Shown: piece after piece, positions 33,904 through 44,193 of the stretch | How positions within the stretch are numbered: the first letter of the stretch is position 1 | Layout of the letters: every line of letters starts with the position of its first letter | Assembly: GCF_011043555.1 (NCBI RefSeq) | Contig: NZ_JAAKGS010000004.1 | Coordinates: 293,003-357,002, forward strand | DNA length: 64,000 bases | Origin: Sphingobacterium sp. SGR-19 | GTDB taxonomy: Bacteria > Bacteroidota > Bacteroidia > Sphingobacteriales > Sphingobacteriaceae | Reading direction: 5' to 3' | Program-made: the position numbers and the translations under genes | The notes under the pieces: generated by a model | Database searches by the model: none | Seen by the model: only the letters and a program-made list of their open reading frames with translations | What the model was told of the DNA's origin: nothing

Positions 33904-35670
33904 TTAATACCCATAATCCTGTTTCAAATTGGGATTAGCATCTGTGACAGATTGCGGTAAAGGCATCAATTCGCTATGGTTGGGCTGAAACAGTTGTGCC
34001 ACGTTGTTTATCCAAACATCTGTTAATGCGACTATCCAGTTTACCCTCGTAAATCCTGAAGGGGCTCGGCTTGGTGTTGGCTGATATAGCGAATGGCTCC
34101 AGATAACTTCTGTCGATGATGGTTTATAGTACATATGCTGAGGTAGGTTTTCATAGGGCGCTTGTCTGTTTCTCATCTTGGTGAGTTCTTCCCTCGTTTG
34201 TGTGATTTTTGTGCCTAGGAGGTTCCATCGGATGAGGTCGTATTTTCGGATACCTTCTCCGCCAAATTCGAAAGACCGCTCCTTTACGATAGCCTCAAAA
34301 AAATCTTCTTTCGTCGTGGGGGTTGACCCGATTAAGTCTATGTCACCGCCAAACCCTCTTGTCCTTACCTCCTCAAAGGCAGCTATGGCTTCTGTCGTAG
34401 GTCCGTCATGGAGTTCGTTTTCTGCTTCGGAAAACATCAATAGAACGTCAGAAAATCGGATCAAAGGCCAGTTTAACCCTGTGGCCTGTATGGCCGAACT
34501 TAATCTCGGACTAATCCAGTCCGAACGGAATTTGCCACTGGTCATATTAAGCAATGGCTGGACGGTCTTAAAATAGTCGGGGCTATTATAATAAGGGGCC
34601 GTGGTGACGTCTCTTCGTATATCCAGGGAGTCAAAACTGTAGAAATAAGTCGGTATAACTCTTATCTGTCCGTTGCCCAGCATGGACGTATTTCCCGGAA
34701 CATAAAATCTTGGTCCATCGTAATAGCCGATATTGCTATCGGTTTCGCGGCCCATAGCCACTTCAAATAAAACTTCACCAAAAGGGTCAATTTTATAAGA
34801 GTCTATCCCGTCTTTAAACACTGCTTGAAAACTTGGGTTGAGTGTGTGTTGGTCGCGGTGTTGCATGATATCGAAGCACTCATCTCTTGCGATCTGGTAG
34901 TATTTCAAATAATCTGGTCGACGTTCCATGATTCCAGAAACTCTTCTCAAGGAATATCCACCACGGTAAAGCGCTAGCCTCGCCCTTAACGCTTTCACGG
35001 CGCCTTTGGTAATCCGTTCGTCAGATGCGACTTCTGTTCTCCACGGCACGAGATCGGAAGCGAGTGCTAGATCGCTGATGAGCCTGTCGTATATTGTGTC
35101 GCGGTCTGTCTTATCCATAAACAGCTCGGTCTGATCTATGGATGGCTCGAAGGGGGCGGGGATATCACCCCAGTTTCGGACCAGCTCGAAATAAAACTGT
35201 GCTCTTAAGGTAAGGGCTTCTCCATGAAGCCTTTGGAGCTGAATTTTTTCTTCCCCTGAACCATTTTGGTAAAGGTCCATTGCGGGGATATTTTTTATAC
35301 AGATGTTGGCCCTTTCCACACCTGCATATAATTGTTCAAAGGGCAAACGCAGCTGGGCGTTGGTAGGATTCAGATTATATCTGGATAGATCCCTCGAACT
35401 GTTGTCGGGCGCGGTGGTATTCAAAACCCCTACCATCTCATCGTTGTCATAAGGATACATCATGCTGAGACGGCTGCCATAAGCTTGTAATCCGGCCAGC
35501 CTGTCGTATGCACCTAATACCGCACTAGTGGCATTGGGTACGGTACTGAATACATAATTTTCATCGAAGGCCGACGGGGGATCGAGATTTAAGTAGTTAT
35601 TACAGGATAGGGTGCTCAGCAGTAATAAACTTACTACTGTCAAACGGGTTAATGTGTTTTTTTTCATCAT
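33904..35670 (-). CDS. SusD-like surface glycan-binding lipoprotein (RagB/SusD)
   Basis: 588 residues. Lipoprotein signal with LSCNN (Cys23). SusD-like N-terminal region (NYLNLDPPSAFDENYVF), TPR-like helices with GEALTLRAQFYFELVRNWGDIP, and the C-terminal RagB/SusD domain with FGGEGIRKYDLIRWN and the NPNLKQDYGY ending typical of the family. It forms the lid of the SusC channel. It follows susC by 9 bp on the minus strand. Confidence 0.95.
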   Translation of the reverse strand: MMKKNTLTRLTVVSLLLLSTLSCNNYLNLDPPSAFDENYVFSTVPNATSAVLGAYDRLAGLQAYGSRLSMMYPYDNDEMVGVLNTTAPDNSSRDLSRYNLNPTNAQLRLPFEQLYAGVERANICIKNIPAMDLYQNGSGEEKIQLQRLHGEALTLRAQFYFELVRNWGDIPAPFEPSIDQTELFMDKTDRDTIYDRLISDLALASDLVPWRTEVASDERITKGAVKALRARLALYRGGYSLRRVSGIMERRPDYLKYYQIARDECFDIMQHRDQHTLNPSFQAVFKDGIDSYKIDPFGEVLFEVAMGRETDSNIGYYDGPRFYVPGNTSMLGNGQIRVIPTYFYSFDSLDIRRDVTTAPYYNSPDYFKTVQPLLNMTSGKFRSDWISPRLSSAIQATGLNWPLIRFSDVLLMFSEAENELHDGPTTEAIAAFEEVRTRGFGGDIDLIGSTPTTKEDFFEAIVKERSFEFGGEGIRKYDLIRWNLLGTKITQTREELTKMRNRQAPYENLPQHMYYKPSSTEVIWSHSLYQPTPSRAPSGFTRVNWIVALTDVWINNVAQLFQPNHSELMPLPQSVTDANPNLKQDYGY

Positions 35671-35679
35671 GTAGAGGCT

Positions 35680-38600
35680 TTATAATGATAGATTGAGTCC
35701 AAAAATGAATGTCTTGCTCCTCGGATAGGCTGCATAGTCGACACCTGGGGTAACCGGGACCGATCTTCTGGTATTGGCTTCGGGATCGTATCCGGAATAG
35801 TTGGTAAATACGGCGAGGTTATTTACCGTTGCGTAGACTCTCAACCTATTTGCTTTTATGCGACGGGTAATAGCGGATGGGAGTGTATAACCTAATGTGA
35901 TATTATTTATCCGTAAAAAGGAACCGTCTTCCATAGCCCAAGAGGTAGGGTACCACGCGCCTGTGCCGCTGATCGGCATCCACATGGAGGCATCTTTATT
36001 AACCTCGGATAGTATTTCGGGGGCTGCACCTGTTACGTACTGTTGTCCGCTAATGGTCTCTACCTGCTGTATCTTATTGCCATGCTGGTCGATGGTTTTC
36101 CAGCGACCGGCAACCATGTCCAACGAATTGGCATAAGCGCTGTAGGCGTTGGTGAATTCTATCTTGTTGGCATTGTAAATGTCGTTGCCGACCACAAAAT
36201 TGACAAAAACACTCATGTCGAAATTCTTGTAGGCAAACTGCTGGTTTAGTCCACCCGTAAATTTGGGGTTTGCGTTTCCGATAACCGTTTTATCGTTTTC
36301 ATCGATAATATGGTTCCCATCAAGATCTTTTAACCGCATCCATCCGGGTTGGGCTATGCCTATTACGTCTGAAACATCTGTCACGCCTTCTTTGAGGGTA
36401 TATCTTGAGGTGGCAGGGTCGTAGTTAAAATCGTCCGTGGTATAAAATCCATCCGAAACAAATCCGTACATAGCGCCAACAGGTTGTCCTTCCTGTACGA
36501 TGTAATCTGCGGGTTGTCCAGAAATTCCAAAGCCCGAGTTTGCAAAGTAATGATCTTGTCTGTTGGATATTTTTTCTATGGTGTTTCTGTTGAAAGCGAT
36601 GTTGAAATTGGTGTTCCAGCTAAAGTTCTTGTTGTTTATCGGGGTAGCGGTGAGTTGGAATTCCAGGCCTTTGTTGGCCGTTCTGCCGATATTCTGGAGC
36701 TGTGTGGTATAGCCGGATGTAGAAGGAATAGGAACGCGTATGAGTAGATCATGTACCTTATTTTGATAAGCATCCACAGTAAATTGAATGCGGTTGTCGA
36801 GCAAGGAAAGATCCAGGCCGAGATTTTTGGAAACTGTCGTCTCCCAAACAAGATTCTTATTAGCCAATTCTGGCGTGGCATATCCTGGAATGAGTTCTTC
36901 GTTGAGTGCGTATTTTGCACTGGCATTGTATACATTCATGAATAGGTAATCAGGGATACGGTCGTTACCGGAAGAACCATAACTCGCACGTACTTTCAAA
37001 TCAGAAATCACCGTAACGTCTTTCAGAAAATCCTCTTGCGAGATTCGCCATGCTACGGATCCGGAAGGGAAGTACCCCCATCGATTTCCCTCGGCAAATC
37101 TGGAAGAACCATCGGTTCGGAAGCTGAAGGTCGCCAGATACTTGTCTTTATAGCTATAGTTCGTACGATTGAAGAAAGAAAGGGTTCTTGTTTCGGATTG
37201 GTAAGTTAGGGGGTATAATTCAGGTGTTGTGAGCATCGTCCCGAGATGGAGCTGTCCTAATGCTTTTTCCGCCGTAATTCCTTCGGGGAAGTTTTTTAAT
37301 TGTATCTCGGAAGTATTGTACGCGATGTTGTAAAACTCGTTGCCCAATAATACATTCAATTTGTGGCCGTTGGTCGTTTTCGGGTTGATGGTCAGTACAT
37401 TGGAGAAATTGAGGTTATTTCGATCAGCATCCAGTACGCCTGCCATTGGCAAGCGGGCTCCCAATACCCTCGACCGGGAGGTGATACCGTCTTCGAAACT
37501 TTTGGTAGATTGTCTGTTATAGTTGACACCCAATGTGCTCCTAAACGAAATCATCCTATTAAAGCTGTAATTAAAATAGCCATTGAGATTAACGATCTGC
37601 ATCTTCCTGTCTCTATACTGCGCATTGCTCAACGCTACCGGATTGATAATGCCGATGGCGTTGCCGGTATTGGTGTCTTCGTAGTAGGCTTCATCTATCT
37701 CGTCTTCTGTTAAGCCGCCGATGTCCAAAGGCATATACTTAATCGTGTGCCGGAGCATATTGTAAGTGGTGGAGCCCGCATCCGAAGTACCTGCACCTAA
37801 AATACTTTGGTTGGTGTACCTTACGTTGAAGCCAACCCTTAATTTATCACTTACCCTGTTGTCGAATCTAAAGTTGACCAACTTTCTGTCGAAACCAGAG
37901 TTGAGCATAATCCCGTCTTCGTTATTACTGGTGACGCTGAGGTTGTATTGCGTCGCCTTGGTACCGCCCACTATACTCGCATTATGCGTCTGCATGAAGG
38001 CGTCGTTGCCAAAGGTTCTTTCCTGCCAATCGATAAATGGTGTTTGTTGGTATTGCGTTATATCATCCCATGTGCCGTATCTAGTCTCGAAGGCGGTCTC
38101 TGTGGTCGTTAGTCCCCGGGACCGTTCGTACTGATAGAGCACAAAATCATAGGGATTCATCACATCCAACTTATTCGCGAGGCTTTTCATGCCCAAGATA
38201 TTGTTGTAATTCACTTGTGTTTTCATCTCTTTACCACCCTTGGTCGTAATGATGACCACACCATTAGCACCTCTAGCGCCATAAATAGAGGTTGCTGAGG
38301 CATCCTTCAGCACATCTACAGAGGCAATATCCTGTGGAGATAAGCTGGATAATCCGTCCTCTACTTGAACACCATCGATAATGTATAGGGGATCGTTACT
38401 TTGTGTGATTGACCCGCCACCCCGTACTTTTATCTGCACTTCTGCTCCAGGTGCTCCTTCTGAGGTCGTGACCTGTACGCCCGCGAGGCGACCTGTAAGC
38501 GCTTCGGCGGCCGAATTTACGGGGATGTCTTTCAGCTGTTTTTCGTTGACGGAGGATACGGAACCGGTGAGGTCTTTACGTTCTACGGTGGCGTAGCCAA

Positions 38601-38931
38601 TGGCAACTACTTCTTCTAGTTGATACGAATCTTTCGCCAGAAGAAAGTTGATTTCCGTTTGATTGTTTAGCGCTACTTCTTGAAGCAAAAATCCAATGTA
38701 TTTGGCGTTGAGTACGACATTTGTTTTTTGGGACGTCGTCACATTTAAGGTATAGTTTCCATTCTTATCGGTCAACGTTCCTTCGGCGCTGCCTTTAATG
38801 CCTACGCTGGCACCAATCAGCGGTTCCTTCGTTTCCTCATCGAGTACTTTTCCCCGAATGACGGTTTGGGCGTGGAGAATGCTGATGCTGCTTACGAAGG
38901 TTAGAACTGTTAGTTTAAGCAGTTTTATCAT
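35680..38931 (-). CDS. SusC-like TonB-dependent outer-membrane transporter (SusC/RagA)
   Basis: 1083 residues. Signal peptide (to about residue 21), carboxypeptidase-regulatory-like domain (GKVLDEETKEPLIGASVGIKG), plug with the SusC/RagA signature region LYIIDGVQVEDGLSSLSPQDIASVDVLKDASA quoted only in part as DVLKDASATSIYGARGANG, then the 22-strand barrel ending KTFIFGLNLSL. Imports a glycan or its oligosaccharides with the SusD partner. There is no STN domain before the plug and no linked anti-sigma or hybrid regulator here. Confidence 0.96.
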   Translation of the reverse strand: MIKLLKLTVLTFVSSISILHAQTVIRGKVLDEETKEPLIGASVGIKGSAEGTLTDKNGNYTLNVTTSQKTNVVLNAKYIGFLLQEVALNNQTEINFLLAKDSYQLEEVVAIGYATVERKDLTGSVSSVNEKQLKDIPVNSAAEALTGRLAGVQVTTSEGAPGAEVQIKVRGGGSITQSNDPLYIIDGVQVEDGLSSLSPQDIASVDVLKDASATSIYGARGANGVVIITTKGGKEMKTQVNYNNILGMKSLANKLDVMNPYDFVLYQYERSRGLTTTETAFETRYGTWDDITQYQQTPFIDWQERTFGNDAFMQTHNASIVGGTKATQYNLSVTSNNEDGIMLNSGFDRKLVNFRFDNRVSDKLRVGFNVRYTNQSILGAGTSDAGSTTYNMLRHTIKYMPLDIGGLTEDEIDEAYYEDTNTGNAIGIINPVALSNAQYRDRKMQIVNLNGYFNYSFNRMISFRSTLGVNYNRQSTKSFEDGITSRSRVLGARLPMAGVLDADRNNLNFSNVLTINPKTTNGHKLNVLLGNEFYNIAYNTSEIQLKNFPEGITAEKALGQLHLGTMLTTPELYPLTYQSETRTLSFFNRTNYSYKDKYLATFSFRTDGSSRFAEGNRWGYFPSGSVAWRISQEDFLKDVTVISDLKVRASYGSSGNDRIPDYLFMNVYNASAKYALNEELIPGYATPELANKNLVWETTVSKNLGLDLSLLDNRIQFTVDAYQNKVHDLLIRVPIPSTSGYTTQLQNIGRTANKGLEFQLTATPINNKNFSWNTNFNIAFNRNTIEKISNRQDHYFANSGFGISGQPADYIVQEGQPVGAMYGFVSDGFYTTDDFNYDPATSRYTLKEGVTDVSDVIGIAQPGWMRLKDLDGNHIIDENDKTVIGNANPKFTGGLNQQFAYKNFDMSVFVNFVVGNDIYNANKIEFTNAYSAYANSLDMVAGRWKTIDQHGNKIQQVETISGQQYVTGAAPEILSEVNKDASMWMPISGTGAWYPTSWAMEDGSFLRINNITLGYTLPSAITRRIKANRLRVYATVNNLAVFTNYSGYDPEANTRRSVPVTPGVDYAAYPRSKTFIFGLNLSL

Positions 38932-39247
38932 AATGCAATATTTAGTGTTTATAGTGATCGTCGTCCTTTATTTACCTTATAAAGGAGACTGTAGTTCCTT
39001 GTTTGCTATCTTCGAAAGGCAAGCTGTAGAAGTGATTTACCCTCCGCGCAAAACAAGATTACAACTTTATGATGAAGAAATAATCTAAATGAGTTAGAAA
39101 ATTAGCGGAAGCGTTCTCGTTAACGGTTTCGGTAACGTTATCGCATTTTTTTTGAAATGTAACACGTTGTTTTTACGCTTTTTTGGCGGTAGTTTCCGAT
39201 CTTTAAATCGATTAATTAACAAAATAACCAAATATATACGTTAAATA
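38932..39247. other. Divergent spacer between susC and the esterase gene
   Basis: 316 bp without a credible gene. Around 39115-39143 lie CGTTAACG and GGTAACGTTATCG in a LacI-operator-like arrangement, followed by a run of T. No consensus TAnnTTTG box could be placed confidently for either gene. Confidence 0.4.
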
Positions 39248-39997
39248 ATGACGAAAGCTATTAAAAATTTGTTTCTTATTGTTTTTCTGGTCTGCTGTGC
39301 GTTTAAATGGCCGAAGGAAAATGTCACGGTGTATTCAATAGGCGATTCCACCATGAGTAAAGCCAACACTGCCGATAATTATCCGGGTAGGGGATGGATG
39401 CAAATGATAGATCCTTTTTTTGATGAGTTCGTTAAGGTGGTGAACCGGGGCGCAAGTGGCCGCAGTTCTAAATCCTATCGCGACGAAGGCCATTGGAATA
39501 AAGTGATTACCCGGGTTAAAGCGGGGGATTATGTTTTCATACAATTTGGACACAATGATGCCAAGGAGGATTCTCTTCGTCATACGGACCCACAAACGAC
39601 ATTTAAGGAAAATATGCAGAATTATGTAAACGAGGTGCGAGCGAAAAATGCGAACCCTATATTGTTCACCTCCATCGTCAGGAGGAAATTTGATAAAAAT
39701 GGGAAACTTGTGGATACCCATGGCGAGTATGTTACCGTAGTAAGGAAGCTGGCCGCTAAAATGGACGTCCCACTGATTGACCTTAACAAGATGACGACTG
39801 AGGTGGTTGAAAATTTAGGGCCTGAAGAAGCTAAAAAACTATACATCTACGTAGACCCTGGGGTAACGGCTAAATTACCTAACGGCAAGAAAGATGATAC
39901 TCACCTTTGTGAGGCGGGGGCCATAAAAGTGGCTGAATTGGCGGTAAAGGGCCTAAGGGATATCAAGAGCCCTTTAGTTGAATATTTGATAAAATGA
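39248..39997 (+). CDS. SGNH hydrolase, rhamnogalacturonan-acetylesterase-like
   Basis: 249 residues with a signal peptide (to about residue 20). SGNH blocks are all present: IGDSTMSKA (Ser34), NRGASGRSS, QFGHNDAKED (Asn103) and DDTHLCEAGA (Asp216, His219). This is the CE12 pattern, removing acetyl groups from rhamnogalacturonan or xylan in the periplasm. It lies next to the Gfo/Idh gene on the + strand and is divergent from susC/susD, consistent with a small pectin-related locus. Substrate is inferred. Confidence 0.88.
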   Translation: MTKAIKNLFLIVFLVCCAFKWPKENVTVYSIGDSTMSKANTADNYPGRGWMQMIDPFFDEFVKVVNRGASGRSSKSYRDEGHWNKVITRVKAGDYVFIQFGHNDAKEDSLRHTDPQTTFKENMQNYVNEVRAKNANPILFTSIVRRKFDKNGKLVDTHGEYVTVVRKLAAKMDVPLIDLNKMTTEVVENLGPEEAKKLYIYVDPGVTAKLPNGKKDDTHLCEAGAIKVAELAVKGLRDIKSPLVEYLIK

Positions 39998-40022
39998 TGG
40001 GGAGTTTCCCCAATTAAATGAA

Positions 40023-41243
40023 ATGACTATGTCGAATATGTTATTTACAAGAAGGAAATTTCTTTCCGCTGGGACTTTAGCACTTTCCGGAACAGCTCTA
40101 TCTTATGCAGGCCTTACTTCTTTTATTCCCAAGAAAAATGAGGTAATCCGGCTTGGAATTATTGGCACCGGTACACGTGGTACAGGTTTGGCCCGTTTAA
40201 TTAAAAATTTACCAGGTTTAACCGTTACAGCTTATTGTGATATTTTAGCTGTTCAAGCGGCTAAGATCGCGGAACATGTATCAGCGAAAGCAAAAAAATA
40301 TAACGATTACAGGAAACTACTAGAAGATAAAGAGGTGGACGCTGTCATTATAGCCACGCCCTTGTATTTGCATTATATAATGGCTAAGGACGCCGTGGCT
40401 GCAGGAAAGCATGTATATGTAGAAAAGTCGATGACTTATGATATCCCACAAGCGTTAGATCTGGAGAGGAGAGTAAATAATGCTAAACTTGTTTTTCAAG
40501 TGGGGCATCAATACCGGTATTTTGGTTTATACCGTCGTGTGAAGCAAACCATAGATGAAGGTTGGTTAGGGGAGGTGACCCATTTCGAGTGCCAGTATCA
40601 TCGCAATTCTGACTGGAGATTTCCGGTGGTGGAGAAAGGAACGGAACGTATTGTGAACTGGAGAATGTATAAAGAATATTCGGGAGGTTTAATGGCAGAA
40701 TTATGTGGACACCAGTTGGATATTGTTAATTGGATGACAAATGCACACCCCGAAAGAGTGACGGGTATGGGCGGAATTAATTACTGGAAAGACGGAAGGG
40801 AAACATATGACCACGTCAGGGCAATTTTTGAGTATCCGGGTGGTGTGAAAGCTAATGTGTCCTCGATTTTGTCTAATGCTTATCATGGCTATGAGATCAG
40901 AATTTTAGGATCTAAAGCAACATTGCAAATAGAAAGAGACGAAGCATTTATTTATACAGAAGCCCGTAAAAAACAAACTGGTGTAGTCGATGGTGTTACC
41001 GGTGCTACTTTGTTAAATGCCACACAGGGAGAGGCCATGAAATTGGAATTTATCCATCAGGATGAAGAAAAAAGAGATCCCTCCTCTTATGCTTTATTAG
41101 ATTTTGCTACATGTATCAGAGAAAATAAAAAGCCCTTCGCTGACGTCAAAACCGGTAAATATGGAGCTATTGCTGTGCATATGGCCAATATGGCAATGGA
41201 TACCGGAAATATGCAACACTGGGAGAAAGAATATGGCGGGTAA
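40023..41243 (+). CDS. Gfo/Idh/MocA family oxidoreductase with Tat signal
   Basis: 406 residues. The N-terminus TRRKFLSAGTLALSGTALSYAG is a twin-arginine export signal with a helix, so the enzyme is probably periplasmic. NAD(P)-binding GIIGTGTRGTGLARL, then EKSMTYDIPQALDLE and the catalytic-type segment GGLMAELCGHQLDIVNWM in the C-terminal domain. Such exported Gfo/Idh proteins often act on sugars or as glycosidases in Bacteroidota. It starts 25 bp after the esterase and is probably co-transcribed; its end converges with the helicase gene. Confidence 0.9.
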   Translation: MTMSNMLFTRRKFLSAGTLALSGTALSYAGLTSFIPKKNEVIRLGIIGTGTRGTGLARLIKNLPGLTVTAYCDILAVQAAKIAEHVSAKAKKYNDYRKLLEDKEVDAVIIATPLYLHYIMAKDAVAAGKHVYVEKSMTYDIPQALDLERRVNNAKLVFQVGHQYRYFGLYRRVKQTIDEGWLGEVTHFECQYHRNSDWRFPVVEKGTERIVNWRMYKEYSGGLMAELCGHQLDIVNWMTNAHPERVTGMGGINYWKDGRETYDHVRAIFEYPGGVKANVSSILSNAYHGYEIRILGSKATLQIERDEAFIYTEARKKQTGVVDGVTGATLLNATQGEAMKLEFIHQDEEKRDPSSYALLDFATCIRENKKPFADVKTGKYGAIAVHMANMAMDTGNMQHWEKEYGG

Positions 41244-41267
41244 ACAAAAACTATAAAAAAGATAAGT

Positions 41268-44144
41268 CTACCGTAACAATTCCTGTATATCGTCCGTCGA
41301 TAATGACTTGATGAAACTTTCTTCGGTGGTAATAAGTGCAGAGGATAACGCTTTCTTTTGACTTTGGAGCGCAAGTATCTTTTCCTCTACCGTATCCTTA
41401 CTGATGAACTTATAGATAAAGACATTCTTTCTTTGACCGATACGGTGCGAGCGGTCGATAGCCTGTTGCTCTACCGCTGGATTCCACCATGGATCTAAAA
41501 TGAATACGTAGTCGGCTTCGGTGAGATTAAGCCCTACGCCTCCTGCTTTTATGGAGATTAAGAAGATTTGTGTATTTTCCTTTTCTTTAAACGTATTTAC
41601 CGCCTCAGCTCTGTTTTTGGTGCTTCCGTCTAGGTAGGCATATGCTGTTTTTTCACGCTCGAACGTATCGCGAAACAGCTGTAAATGTTTAACAAACTGG
41701 GAGAAGATGAGGACTTTATGTCCCTCTGCAATGATGGATTGCAGCATCTCCATAACCCTGTCGAATTTGCCCGATGAAAAAGACTCGTTCTCCTCCGTCA
41801 TTTCAGGGTGGTTTGCTACCTGTCTAAGCTTTGTCAGTCCCTTTAACAGCATAATCTGGTTGCCTTGGCCGTTTTGTTGCAACTGGTTGTCAAGGAGGGC
41901 ATTTCGATATTCCGACTTTATACGTTCGTATAACCTCGCTTGGTCTTCTGCCATTTCACAGTAAATCGTTTGTTCCGTTTTTGGCGGGAGTTCTTTGGCT
42001 ACTTGATCTTTGGTGCGACGGAGAATGAAGGGCTTGATGATGGCTTGCAAACGAGCAGCTTTTTCTTCGTCTTTCTTTTTCTCGATAGGCATTACAAATT
42101 CCTTTTGGAAATAGCTGTAGGAGCCGAGCAACCCCGGATTCGCAAAATGCATCTGCGACCATATATCTGCCACGGAATTCTCAACTGGGGTACCGCTCAA
42201 AGCTAATTTATGCTTACTTTTTAAACCTTTAATGGCTTTAAAAGATTTGGAGGTAGGATTTTTGATATGTTGACTTTCATCTAAGATGATATAATTGAAG
42301 AAAAACTTACTCAACATATCTGCGTCGCTACGTACGATCCCATATGTGGTTATGATCAAATCGAAGTGTGAAAAGCCAAATGTATCTTTTAGACGATTCG
42401 AACCCGTATGGTGGTGTATACGAAGCTTAGGTGTAAATTTCTCTGCTTCTTTCTGCCAGTTGTAAATGAGTGATGTAGGCAGTATCAGAAGGGAAGTTTT
42501 GGTTTGGTCCGTTCCCTTTAAATTCTCCCGCTGCTGTTGTAGCAACGCGAGCGTCTGTACGGTTTTTCCCAACCCCATATCGTCAGCGAGGCATCCACCA
42601 AATTTATATTCTTGAAGAAAATGAAACCAATTATACCCAGCATGTTGATAAGATCTGAGATCACCTTGAAACCCTGTTGGAACTGGTGCTTCCGTGATAC
42701 TTTCGAAGTCTAGCAATCGTTCCAGCTTGCGGTGAAAGGAAAGTTCGGTGTGTTCCGATATTTCGTATAATAATCCGATATGGGTTTTGTTTAGCTTTAA
42801 GCTCTGCTTGTTTGTTGTAAAAAGGAATAAATGTTCATATTGAGAGAACCATTCCTCGGGAATAATGGCGATTTCTCCATTGGGCAATGTAAATTCCTTA
42901 TTCTTATTTAAGATATGCTCCCGTAATGCGATAAATGGAATTTCATAGGGTCCGAAATGAGCCACAGCTTGTATGTCAAACCAATCGTTACCTTCTTCGA
43001 TGGTCATTTCCAGTGAAGTTTGCCCGATAAAGATGCGACGGTCGCCTTTTGCCTGGGTAATCGAAAACCCTTTCTGCAAAAGAGCGGACTGGTTTTTATT
43101 TAACCAATCGATAATAGATTCGTGTTCTGTTTTGACTATATAATTTGCAAATAGCAGATCTTTCTTTCGAAGTCCTAACTCTTCAAGGTAAGCACCCTGA
43201 TTTTTCTCCCAAGTCAGAGAACGCTTTATTCGATGAAATACATAGTTATCCTTTTCTTCGTTATGTTCTAAACGTACGGTTACGGGATGATCCGCACTCG
43301 CCGAAAATTCATAAGAGCTGTAAGCAAAAGACAATTGTAAAAAAGATTGCCCAGTGGGAGCGTAGAATAGCTTAAGAATCGGGGTCGCATTTTCTTTATG
43401 CGTTTTAATGTCAAAACCTTCAGCATAAACATGATATTTTTCTATTAACCCGCTTACAAATGTTTCAAAGTATCGTCTTTCTGTACTACGCGCTACGCTG
43501 ATATAACGTTTGTTTAGAAACGGACTGAGTTTTTTACCATCTATATCCTGTTCAAAATAATAAAGCGTATTCTCCAATAATAACCAAGCCTCCTTGTTTA
43601 CCACAACTTGTGCGTTTTTATACATAAAATCCAGTCGATGACCGTTGTGTTTTAACGTTGGGAAATAGCGAGTCTCTGTTTCGTTACGACGAAAATGGAA
43701 TAAGATGGAAGTAGGTTCCTCAGCAATATGTATTTCCTGATCGGCAGGATAACCGTCTTTGCTCATTAAAAATAGAGGCTTGCCCCGTAATTGCTTTAAA
43801 GCAATGAGCATCTTCTGTTCGATTTTGGGACGTATCCTATCGTAAATTTTATCATCGAAGACTTTCCCGAAAAAATCAACGGGACGGATGGCCTTTTTGT
43901 TGAATGCCTTAATAATATGTGTTTGTTCGATTTCATCTAATAACTTAATAAGATGATAATCGGTTTCGTCTAACGCGGGTGCGAAATCACCAATAGTATT
44001 CGTAAAAATACGTTTGTAGCTCAGCGAATAAGAACCGTTGGAATTCAGTTGGACAATATGGGGTTCAATCAGATATCCTAAATAAGGATGTTGTCCTAAG
44101 GAATAGATTAACTTGAATGGTAATTTACGATCAACCTGCTGCAT
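41268..44144 (-). CDS. SNF2-family DEAD/DEAH helicase
   Basis: 958 residues. The N-terminal about 480 residues are a variable region without a clear SWIM zinc motif. The Snf2 ATPase core follows: DDMGLGKTVQTLALL (Walker A), ITTYGIVRSD, LDESQHIKNP (DExH-like), ALSGTPVENSVADIWSQ, then the second RecA lobe with KVLIFSQFVKHLQL, YLDGSTKNR, LISIKAGGVGLNLTEADYV and DRSHRIGQ. Likely a DNA translocase acting on protein-DNA or transcription complexes, as RapA and other bacterial Snf2 proteins do. No restriction or defence genes adjoin it. Confidence 0.93.
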   Translation of the reverse strand: MQQVDRKLPFKLIYSLGQHPYLGYLIEPHIVQLNSNGSYSLSYKRIFTNTIGDFAPALDETDYHLIKLLDEIEQTHIIKAFNKKAIRPVDFFGKVFDDKIYDRIRPKIEQKMLIALKQLRGKPLFLMSKDGYPADQEIHIAEEPTSILFHFRRNETETRYFPTLKHNGHRLDFMYKNAQVVVNKEAWLLLENTLYYFEQDIDGKKLSPFLNKRYISVARSTERRYFETFVSGLIEKYHVYAEGFDIKTHKENATPILKLFYAPTGQSFLQLSFAYSSYEFSASADHPVTVRLEHNEEKDNYVFHRIKRSLTWEKNQGAYLEELGLRKKDLLFANYIVKTEHESIIDWLNKNQSALLQKGFSITQAKGDRRIFIGQTSLEMTIEEGNDWFDIQAVAHFGPYEIPFIALREHILNKNKEFTLPNGEIAIIPEEWFSQYEHLFLFTTNKQSLKLNKTHIGLLYEISEHTELSFHRKLERLLDFESITEAPVPTGFQGDLRSYQHAGYNWFHFLQEYKFGGCLADDMGLGKTVQTLALLQQQRENLKGTDQTKTSLLILPTSLIYNWQKEAEKFTPKLRIHHHTGSNRLKDTFGFSHFDLIITTYGIVRSDADMLSKFFFNYIILDESQHIKNPTSKSFKAIKGLKSKHKLALSGTPVENSVADIWSQMHFANPGLLGSYSYFQKEFVMPIEKKKDEEKAARLQAIIKPFILRRTKDQVAKELPPKTEQTIYCEMAEDQARLYERIKSEYRNALLDNQLQQNGQGNQIMLLKGLTKLRQVANHPEMTEENESFSSGKFDRVMEMLQSIIAEGHKVLIFSQFVKHLQLFRDTFEREKTAYAYLDGSTKNRAEAVNTFKEKENTQIFLISIKAGGVGLNLTEADYVFILDPWWNPAVEQQAIDRSHRIGQRKNVFIYKFISKDTVEEKILALQSQKKALSSALITTEESFIKSLSTDDIQELLR

Positions 44145-44193
44145 TAAAAATCCTAAAGTCTTTCAAAAAAGCCTCTAATATAAGGTTTTTTCT

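Noticed and set aside
39115..39143. A second periodic AACGTT array near susC
   Set aside because: Only two related sites (GTTAACGG and GTAACGTTATC) occur, with no 21-bp series; more like a single regulator site or chance.
41268..44144. SNF2 helicase as part of a phage-defence island
   Set aside because: Neighbours are a sugar oxidoreductase, dapF and htrA. No nuclease, methylase or other defence gene adjoins it, so a housekeeping role is as likely.
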